Source: QNYQ01 sp964542985 (GTDB taxonomy: Archaea; Thermoproteota; Thermoprotei_A; Sulfolobales; Pyrodictiaceae). From it: a stretch of 10,910 nucleotides of DNA. The stretch lies in the NCBI GenBank assembly GCA_964542985.1, contig CAZIWH010000061.1, forward strand, positions 1 through 10,910, written 5' to 3'. The translations under genes and the position numbers were made by a program. The notes below the pieces were generated by a model that saw nothing but the letters and a program-made list of their open reading frames with translations, ran no database searches and was not told the origin of the DNA. Every line of letters starts with the position of its first letter. Position 1 is the stretch's first letter. Positions 5,419 to 10,910 of the stretch are shown here, in pieces.

Positions 5419-6744
5419 GTGAGCAAGCTGTTCACCGAGCCGCCGCTGCACCAGAAGGTGTTCATAGGCTTCGAGGCGCAGGCTGGTGTCATACTCGCGC
5501 AGATACTCATGTTCTACCCGATAGTCTATATCAACGCGTTAGCAGCCCTCGCTATAGTAGACTCAACGTTAGTCGAGCAGGCCCTCAACCTCGGCGCGCG
5601 GGGCCTCAGGCTGCTCCGGGAGATAGTTCTCCCGCTGATACTGCCTGGCGTGTTGGCAGGCGCCACACTTGTCTTCATACTAAGTCTGAAGGACCTAGCC
5701 GCTCCCGTCACCTTTAAATTCTACCATGTTATGTCGTACCAAATTTACAGCTACTTCCAGGCCGCCAACGCGGCAACCTACATGTCTACAATAGCCACCC
5801 TCAGCGTCGTCATGCTCGCCGCCGCGTTGACGCCGCTCGTGGTAATCCGTCGCTACCTCAGCCTCCGCTACTACGCGAGGCTCGCCCGCGGCGCCCCGAG
5901 GCCGTTTAAAGGCTTGAGGCTTGGAAGGAGGGGCATGTTGCTGGCCTACCTAGTGGTGCTACCCTTCGCCGTGTTCGCCGCTCTTCCACAGCTCGGTGTC
6001 CTTGTGCTTGCGTTCAGCAGCAACTGGGTTGGCACCTGGCCCTCTCTGCTGCCCCCCAAGCTGGCTTTCTATAACTTCGAGTCGCTTCTCCGAATCGACG
6101 GTATAAGGCTAAGCATCGTGAACAGCTTGACCTACCTGGCTGAGGCCATTGTTTTCATCGCTCTGCTTGGCTTCATGGCCGGCTACGCCGCTGCCAGATC
6201 CAGGCTGCCGGGCGTGAGCCTGCTCGACCTACTCTCTTCGGCACCCCTCGCAGTGCCAGGCCTGGTGGTGGCGTTTAGCTACCTACTGTTCTTCACAAGG
6301 TACACGCTGTTCGGCTTCTTCGGCACTGCCGCCAGGCTGGCGATAATGCATACACTGGTGCTGGCGCTGATACTCAGGAAGATGCCCTTCACGGTGCGCA
6401 GCGTGTTCACATCCATGATACAGACTCCGGAGGAGCTAGAGGAGGCTGCTAGGAGCCTCGGCGCGAGAAGGCTGAGAGCCATAGCCAGAATAGTGCTCCC
6501 GTTGACGTGGCGCGGTATAGTGGCCGGCCTCCTGCTGAGCGCTATCTATGTGCTGAGCGAGGTCAGCGTGAGCGTCACGATAGGCGCACTGGGCGGCGGC
6601 ATATACTCGGCGCATCACACAGGCCCGATAACCTACGCTATCCTGCAGCTCATCGAACAGCCCCGTGTCCAGTTCGTTGAGCACATGGGGCACATTGTGA
6701 GGATAAGCTCGGAGGCACAGCAGCGGCTCTCGCAGCACTGCTGA
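5419..6744 (+). CDS. ABC importer dual permease, main fragment with two EAA loops and shifted C-terminus
   Basis: Same frame as the preceding fragment, from a GTG at 5419 without a good ribosome binding site. It holds the rest of transmembrane domain one and all but the end of domain two. The first EAA loop is at about 53-77 (EQALNLGAR...IVLP) and the second at about 341-366 (EEAARSLGAR...IVLP); these cytoplasmic loops contact the ATPase. About nine hydrophobic helices are visible. The last 20-25 residues (VEHMGHIVRISSEAQQRLSQHC) are polar and unlike a permease end. In the next frame the same bases encode a clean last helix (AAALAALLMVIEVAVITV) and a basic tail. Adding one G near 6717 would give SSEAAAALAALLM. 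The gene thus carries a frameshift as well as the upstream amber codon. The substrate cannot be told; iron, thiamine, polyamine or a sugar are all possible. Confidence 0.8.
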   Translation: MSKLFTEPPLHQKVFIGFEAQAGVILAQILMFYPIVYINALAALAIVDSTLVEQALNLGARGLRLLREIVLPLILPGVLAGATLVFILSLKDLAAPVTFKFYHVMSYQIYSYFQAANAATYMSTIATLSVVMLAAALTPLVVIRRYLSLRYYARLARGAPRPFKGLRLGRRGMLLAYLVVLPFAVFAALPQLGVLVLAFSSNWVGTWPSLLPPKLAFYNFESLLRIDGIRLSIVNSLTYLAEAIVFIALLGFMAGYAAARSRLPGVSLLDLLSSAPLAVPGLVVAFSYLLFFTRYTLFGFFGTAARLAIMHTLVLALILRKMPFTVRSVFTSMIQTPEELEEAARSLGARRLRAIARIVLPLTWRGIVAGLLLSAIYVLSEVSVSVTIGALGGGIYSAHHTGPITYAILQLIEQPRVQFVEHMGHIVRISSEAQQRLSQHC

Positions 6745-6839
6745 TGGTTATAGAGGTGGCCGTGATAACTGTGTCCACAAGGCTCGCGAGGAGGGGGGCA
6801 GGCACTGGTAACTGTGTAGCCTTCCCGGGGTGCAGGGCC

Positions 6840-7940
6840 GTGGCATTCATACGTGCGGAGAATATCGTAAAACGGTTCGGCAGGACGGTTGCACTCAAGG
6901 GTGTTAGCCTCAGCATAGAGAGGGGCGAGCTGTTCGCCATCCTGGGACCCAGCGGCTGCGGCAAGACCACACTGCTGAGGGTCATAGCTGGATTCGAACA
7001 GCCCGACGAGGGCAGGGTCTACATCGGTGGCCGTGATGTCACGGATGTGCCCCCCGACAAGAGGGGCACTGTCATGGTGTTCCAGAACTGGGCCTTGTGG
7101 CCCCACATGACGGTCTACGATAACATAGCCTTCGGACTCCGGCTGAGGAAGCTCCCACGAGACGAGATACACCGGAGGGTCATGTGGACCCTGGAACTTC
7201 TCGGACTCAAGGGGCTCGAGAACCGCTACCCCGGACAGCTTAGCGGTGGGCAACAGCAGCGTGTCGCCCTCGCCAGGGCGCTCGCCGTTAAACCGGAAGT
7301 TCTTCTGCTTGATGAGCCATTGAGCAACCTTGATGCGAAGCTTAGGCTCAAGCTCCGCGGCGAGTTGAAGAAGCTGCAGCGCCAGCTAGGCATAACAATG
7401 GTGTATGTCACACATGACCAAGAGGAGGCGATGTCCCTCGCAGATCGCATGGCCGTTCTACGGGACGGAAGATTGGAGCAGCTTGGTCGCCCCGAGGATC
7501 TCTACCGCCGCCCCGAGACCTTGTTCACCGCCGCCTTCCTGGGTAGGACATCACTCGTGCTCGGCAAGGTAGTCGAACTCGAGGGAGGGTATGCAACTGT
7601 GAGGATAGGCGACACCGTTGTCAAGGCGGTGGCACACGGTATCGCACCGGGGGAGGAGGCCGCGGTCGTGGTTAAGGCTGACGGGGCCAGGCTACAGCCG
7701 AAGCCTGGCAGAGACTATACGAGGATACGAGGCCGCGTAACGGTCTCGATGTACCTCGGCCCCTTCATAGAAGTGCGCATCCTTCCCCCCGGGGCCAGGC
7801 ACGAGGTGATGCTAGACCTGCCCTCCGATGCTACTCCTCCGGAGCCTGGAAGCGACGCCGAGATATACGTACCCGTGGAGAATATCTACGCCTTCCCGAA
7901 GGTAGAGGAGATAGTGAAGGAGACACTGGAGCAAGTCTAG
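6840..7940 (+). CDS. ABC importer ATPase, PotA/FbpC/MalK-like
   Basis: This subunit powers import by hydrolysing ATP at the inner face of the membrane with the permease encoded upstream. From the GTG at 6840 (366 residues, family-typical) all motifs are intact: Walker A GPSGCGKT at 36-43, Q-loop Gln82 in VFQNWALWPHMTV, signature LSGGQQQR at 134-141, Walker B LLLDEP at 155-160, D-loop NLDAK, and switch His193 in VTHDQEE. The last 120 residues form the ancillary, TOBE-like beta domain of this subfamily. The frame is open upstream to 6681 without a stop, but those bases encode the displaced last helix of the permease, so I place the start at 6840, where homology begins (FIRAENIVKRFG). The intact ATPase beside a damaged permease suggests recent decay or a sequence error. 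Confidence 0.9.
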   Translation: MAFIRAENIVKRFGRTVALKGVSLSIERGELFAILGPSGCGKTTLLRVIAGFEQPDEGRVYIGGRDVTDVPPDKRGTVMVFQNWALWPHMTVYDNIAFGLRLRKLPRDEIHRRVMWTLELLGLKGLENRYPGQLSGGQQQRVALARALAVKPEVLLLDEPLSNLDAKLRLKLRGELKKLQRQLGITMVYVTHDQEEAMSLADRMAVLRDGRLEQLGRPEDLYRRPETLFTAAFLGRTSLVLGKVVELEGGYATVRIGDTVVKAVAHGIAPGEEAAVVVKADGARLQPKPGRDYTRIRGRVTVSMYLGPFIEVRILPPGARHEVMLDLPSDATPPEPGSDAEIYVPVENIYAFPKVEEIVKETLEQV

Positions 7941-7956
7941 GGGTTAGGAGGGAACA

Positions 7957-8090
7957 CTTTATCCCCCACTAAGGTCTCGCTACCTCGTGGAACCCCGGTC
8001 CCCTGCAACCGACCCCGTGTCGTCGGGGATGGATGAGCAGGGGGCGGGTCACTCCCGGCTCTCCAGCCTCTTCTCCCCGTCGTTAGGGGA
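7957..8090 (+). ncRNA. Structured GC-rich intergenic region, possible small RNA
   Basis: The gap between 7941 and 8146 has no plausible protein gene. A TATA-like CTTTATC at about 7957-7963 could start a transcript near 7986. Directly after this comes a strong hairpin: CCCG at 7994-7997 with CGGG at 8045-8048, TCCCCTGC at 7999-8006 with GCAGGGGG at 8037-8044, an internal loop (AACCGA against ATGGATGA), then CCCCG at 8013-8017 with CGGGG at 8024-8028, closed by TGTCGT. A second hairpin, TCCCC/GGGGA, spans 8074-8090. The GA-rich internal loop recalls an L7Ae kink-turn, but no convincing C/D or ACA boxes are placed, so no class is assigned. It could also be a terminator region of the transporter operon. 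Confidence 0.3.
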
Positions 8091-8109
8091 TTAGACTGGC
8101 TCGTAAAGG

Positions 8110-8117
8110 GATATTAC
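8110..8117 (+). promoter_or_regulatory. TATA-like box of the small helical protein
   Basis: GATATTAC is about 26 bases before a presumed transcript start near 8139, just ahead of a GGAGG at 8142-8146 that serves the following small gene. Confidence 0.45.
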
Positions 8118-8155
8118 TAAGCGCGTGACGTTACCCGCCGTGGAGGGTGGCGCAC

Positions 8156-8335
8156 TTGTCCGAGGGATTCAACGCCGAGAAGATAATTGAGGAGGCAAGG
8201 GCTAGGCTTAGCGCCTTATACGAGCGCTACATGAATGAGATAGAGCAGGAGGCCGACCGCATCCTGAGGGAGAAGCTAGAAGCCCTGGAACCCTTACGCA
8301 GAGAAATGATAGAGGGTTTGAGTAAGGTCGCCTAG
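8156..8335 (+). CDS. Small charged coiled-coil-like protein of unknown function
   Basis: I do not recognise this gene. From the TTG at 8156 it encodes 59 residues, almost wholly helical in character and very rich in Glu, Arg and Leu (IIEEARARLSALYERYMNEIEQEADRILREKLEALEPL), with hydrophobic residues spaced as in an amphipathic helix or short coiled coil. There is no Cys, signal or membrane segment. GGAGG at 8142-8146 is nine bases from the TTG but touches the GTG at 8147, so I prefer the TTG; the GTG would add three residues. It has its own TATA-like box and converges on XPD with 12 bases between stops. The composition recalls helical stalk subunits such as the V/A-ATPase E/H type, but that likeness may be compositional only. 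Confidence 0.65.
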   Translation: MSEGFNAEKIIEEARARLSALYERYMNEIEQEADRILREKLEALEPLRREMIEGLSKVA

Positions 8336-8347
8336 GCGGGAGAAGCA

Positions 8348-10201
8348 CTATGCACCCAGTTTTTCGGCCAGAACCATGACTGTTTCGCGGTACTCCTCCA
8401 GACTGTAGGTTCTCCTTATCGGCCTAAGCCTTAAGAGCGAGAGAAGGCCAGGCTTCGCGAACCTCATATCTGCAAGCACTATGAGGGCGTGATCCTGGGG
8501 GCCACGCTGCGCCCTCCCTATCGCCTGCCGTATCTTTATCGAGGCCTCCACGTCGTAGATGTAGCGGCGGGCCTCCCGTGGCCCGAGGCGGGAGGAGAGG
8601 ACACGGAGCTGATCCTCGAGGTAGTCGTCGGGCTGCGGGTAAGGCACCCCTGCGACGAACACGGTGCCTACCAGGCTCCGGCCCTCATCATCTAAGAACT
8701 CTACTCCCTCCACCAACTTGCCGCCAGCAACCGCGTTGATCAAGAGATGCTTTATCTCCTTGAGCATCTCCACCACCTCGTCCAGCATTGTCCCACGGTC
8801 CTCGGTGGCCATGTGGAGGGGCTCGCGCCTCGCCAGGCCTTGGAGCGCAGAGACCACTGAGCGCATGAAATCATAGCTCGGATAGACTGCCAGCACGGCA
8901 CGCCTTGTCGCGCGATAGGTTTCCAGAAGGTAACGGGCGTAGAGGCTATACATGTAGGGGCTCCTGTCGCGGTACCGGGAGGAGGGCTCCAAGGCTAGCA
9001 CCACTGCACGGGTCTCCGGTCTGTATACAGGGCCGTGGAGCAGCTCCACATCGTAGACCGTGAGCTTCTTCTCGACGCAGAGGAGTTCGCGGATGAACCT
9101 CTCGGGGGGCATGGTTCCGCTTAGGAGCACTGCCGCCCTGGTCGCGTTGAGGGGCTCACGGGTCACGGGGCAGGGCTCCAGGGGTAGCGCGGTTAGCCCC
9201 CTCCTGGCTCCCCCCTGCTCACTGTAGAGGTAGACGCCACTATGCTCCTGGAACACCATATGGGCGAAGGCCTCGACTTTGGCCAGGCTGACCCTTATGC
9301 GGGGCGAGCCCCCTTGCTCTAGTGCCTCACGGAGCTTCTTGGAGCGCACCTCCTCCGACGCGTCCTCCCATAGACCGGGCTCGCCGAGGACATCCTCCAC
9401 CCTGTTCTTCTCGAGCCTCCGCATGCCGTCTATCCGCGGCGCCTTCTCCGCGAGTCTCCTCAGCTCGCTGAGCGCCTCCACTATGTCGCCTGGAAGGCCG
9501 TAGAACTCGGCCTCGGCTATGGCCGAGTCTATGTCCCTGACGCCTAGCCTTGCCTCGAGCAGCTGCTGCGCGTGGAGCAGGCTGTGCGCCTCATCGAAGA
9601 CCACAATGAAGTCACCATAGTCTAGTGGCTCGAATGTTCCAGCAAAGATGTCGCTGCGCAGCATGTAGGGGTACGTGGCTACTATGAAGGAGGCATCTGC
9701 GGCTGCAAGCTTGAGCGCGAAGAACGGGCAGTAACTCATAGCTGAGAGCGCGGCCACTGCGGAGAAGGGGGAGGCCGCCCCAGCGACCACGTCACGGACT
9801 AGCCCTGGGTCCAGGCGTTCAAGCGCCTCATAGTAGCTGCAAGCGCCGCGGAGCCGGAGGAGCCGGCAGGTCTCCCAGAAGTCCTCTACATTCATATCCT
9901 CGCCGCCCAGGAGGGGGCACATGCGGCGCGCACTGTAGAGGAACGAGTACTCCTCTACGCCGAAGCGGCGTAGCTCGCGGAGCACCGGGGCTATCTCGTT
10001 CCTCGTCCTCACTAGGTAGAGGACTCTCTCTGCCCCAGAGAGGAGGAGCCCATAGACCGCCACAGCGGTCTTGCCGAAGCCTGTGGGAGCGTTGAGGGCG
10101 AAGACCTCGCCTCTCTCCACGGCCTTGGCGAGCTGCCGGGCAGCCTCGAGCTGCCCCCGGCGCGGCTCCCGGTAGGGCCATCGTGGCTCCCGCCGGGCCA
10201 A
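8348..10201 (-). CDS. xpd: XPD/Rad3-family iron-sulfur DNA helicase
   Basis: XPD is a 5'-to-3' superfamily 2 helicase with a 4Fe-4S cluster, involved in archaeal DNA repair. Numbered from the TTG at 10201 (617 residues), motif I (Walker A) APTGFGKT is at 38-45 and RTRNE at 65-69 is motif Ia-like. Four Cys at 95, 112, 121 and 158 (MCPLL, ETCRL, GACSYY, YCPFF) match the cluster ligands. DEAH is at 203-206, LSGTMPP is motif III, and the second helicase domain has VYPSYDF, GKLVEGVEF, GVPYPQPDDY and QAIGRAQRG (motif VI). It is somewhat longer than the roughly 550-residue archaeal enzymes; the extra length is mostly in the insert (arch-like) region at about 230-330. No ATG or GTG lies between the TTG and the in-frame stop at 10217-10219. 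That TAG also ends the upstream hydrolase gene, so the two are co-transcribed. Confidence 0.95.
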   Translation of the reverse strand: MARREPRWPYREPRRGQLEAARQLAKAVERGEVFALNAPTGFGKTAVAVYGLLLSGAERVLYLVRTRNEIAPVLRELRRFGVEEYSFLYSARRMCPLLGGEDMNVEDFWETCRLLRLRGACSYYEALERLDPGLVRDVVAGAASPFSAVAALSAMSYCPFFALKLAAADASFIVATYPYMLRSDIFAGTFEPLDYGDFIVVFDEAHSLLHAQQLLEARLGVRDIDSAIAEAEFYGLPGDIVEALSELRRLAEKAPRIDGMRRLEKNRVEDVLGEPGLWEDASEEVRSKKLREALEQGGSPRIRVSLAKVEAFAHMVFQEHSGVYLYSEQGGARRGLTALPLEPCPVTREPLNATRAAVLLSGTMPPERFIRELLCVEKKLTVYDVELLHGPVYRPETRAVVLALEPSSRYRDRSPYMYSLYARYLLETYRATRRAVLAVYPSYDFMRSVVSALQGLARREPLHMATEDRGTMLDEVVEMLKEIKHLLINAVAGGKLVEGVEFLDDEGRSLVGTVFVAGVPYPQPDDYLEDQLRVLSSRLGPREARRYIYDVEASIKIRQAIGRAQRGPQDHALIVLADMRFAKPGLLSLLRLRPIRRTYSLEEYRETVMVLAEKLGA

Positions 10202-10216
10202 AGCCCACCCTGGGGC

Positions 10217-10882
10217 CTATGCCTCTTGGCCGGTGGGCTGCTTTCTACCCCTCTCCCAGACGCCGCGGCCCTCGAACACTATGTTATCAGCCTTCTCAAC
10301 CACGGTGCCCTTGTAGAGGAAGGCCACCTGGCGCAGCGTCAAGTAGTAGTCGAAATCGTTCAAGGCGCTTATCCCATCCATGGGGACGACGACGTGGTAC
10401 CAGCGGAGCGCCGCGCTAGAGGCTGTATGGAGGACGCAGATGTTAGCTACAGTGCCAACAACTATTACATGTCTTATACCGTTGGTCCGAAGTATATCGT
10501 CTATAGGCGTGCCATAGAAGCCATCGTACCTAGGCTTCTCAACAACTATCTCTCCCTCAACAGGCTTAAGCTCATCTATTATCTCCCAGCCCCAGGTTCC
10601 CTTCACCGCATGAACGCCCCAGATCTCGAACTCGGGGTCACGCTGATAGTGCGTGTCCTGCGTGTAGATCGTGAGCACTGCGTGGCGACGCGCCCGCTCT
10701 ACGAGCCGCCTTATAGGCTCAACCGTGGCCTCCGCCGTCGGCACACGGAGCCTGCCACCCTTCTTCACGAAGTCATTCTGCATATCAACTATGATGAGAG
10801 CTGTCTCGGCCGCAGGGAGCCTAGCCTCGCGCTCCACGCGTATCTCGGGTACCTCGACACGAAGCCCCCGGAGCACTGGCAT
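10217..10882 (-). CDS. Isochorismatase-family cysteine hydrolase, probable nicotinamidase
   Basis: The family hydrolyses amides such as nicotinamide (to nicotinate, for NAD salvage) or related bonds. The catalytic triad is complete in 221 residues: Asp33 in IIVDMQNDF, Lys116 in VVEKPRYDGFYGT and Cys149 in VANICVLHTA, which also holds the usual cis-peptide pair. Asp76 and His78 (TQDTH), with His91, could form the metal site seen in nicotinamidases. This favours nicotinamidase over metal-free isochorismatase, though the exact substrate is not proven. The protein has an extra N-terminal stretch of about 25 residues and a charged tail of about 15. The ATG at 10882 is preceded by GGAGGGG (about 10888-10895 on this strand), which fixes the start. 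XPD begins 15 bases after its stop, suggesting an operon of NAD metabolism and DNA repair, possibly by chance. Confidence 0.9.
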   Translation of the reverse strand: MPVLRGLRVEVPEIRVEREARLPAAETALIIVDMQNDFVKKGGRLRVPTAEATVEPIRRLVERARRHAVLTIYTQDTHYQRDPEFEIWGVHAVKGTWGWEIIDELKPVEGEIVVEKPRYDGFYGTPIDDILRTNGIRHVIVVGTVANICVLHTASSAALRWYHVVVPMDGISALNDFDYYLTLRQVAFLYKGTVVEKADNIVFEGRGVWERGRKQPTGQEA

Positions 10883-10910
10883 CTCAGACCCCTCCTCCCC
10901 GGGAAGAGAG

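Noticed and set aside
6633..7450. Minus-strand frames opposite the ATPase gene
   Set aside because: They are shadows of a gene with complete ABC motifs; composition is Pro/Cys/Ser-rich without domains.
9828..10419. Pro/Arg/Gly-rich frames around the XPD N-terminus and hydrolase C-terminus
   Set aside because: Low-complexity shadow frames overlapping two clear genes.

Overview
The window looks like the chromosome of a hyperthermophilic crenarchaeon, most likely of the Desulfurococcales/Pyrodictiaceae kind. This is inferred from a RIO2-type kinase with a winged-helix N-terminus, an archaeal Fe-S XPD helicase, a Thr-rich stalk plus C-terminal anchor, frequent GTG/TTG starts, heavy use of ATA and AGG codons, GGAGG ribosome binding sites and TATA-like boxes, sometimes about 25 bases upstream of starts. 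No species call is possible from the window alone.

Left edge (1-494). An AT-richer stretch (about 40% G+C by hand count of bases 1-420, against about 60% in sampled bases to the right) carries the 3' part of a MazF/PemK-like toxin gene. It ends at a tRNA-like 3' half (anticodon region, variable loop, T arm, acceptor 3' strand and CCA) with no 5' half beside it. The orientation is what is expected at the distal attachment site of an element integrated in a tRNA gene, with the element on the left and the older chromosome on the right. A split-tRNA 3' half is the alternative.

Bases 548-2584. A macro-domain protein (+) converges with an ArsR-type regulator (-), their stop codons sharing one CTAG. 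RIO2 kinase (-), a ribosome-maturation factor, follows; its conserved N-terminus extends upstream of the first usable start codon.

Bases 2644-4926. A shared AT-rich promoter separates RIO2 from two translationally coupled paralogs carrying a nucleotidyltransferase-like DIDL motif; their function is unknown. They converge, again with a shared CTAG, on the remains of a surface-anchored metallophosphoesterase that has lost its N-terminal catalytic half and is frameshifted before its Thr-rich stalk.

Bases 4969-7940. An ABC importer operon encodes a dual-domain permease of the Fe3+/thiamine/spermidine type and a PotA/FbpC-like ATPase with an ancillary C-terminal domain. The permease is interrupted by an in-frame amber codon and its last membrane helix lies in another frame, that of the ATPase. 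No substrate-binding protein is seen.

Bases 7941-8146 hold a GC-rich, foldable intergenic region that may encode a small RNA, followed by a tiny helical protein.

Right edge (8348-10882, -). A two-gene operon reads from a nicotinamidase/isochorismatase-family hydrolase into XPD helicase.

The most interesting signals are the tRNA-half border and the cluster of single-base disruptions between 2635 and 6798. Those disruptions are either real gene decay near a rearrangement or missed bases in the assembly.
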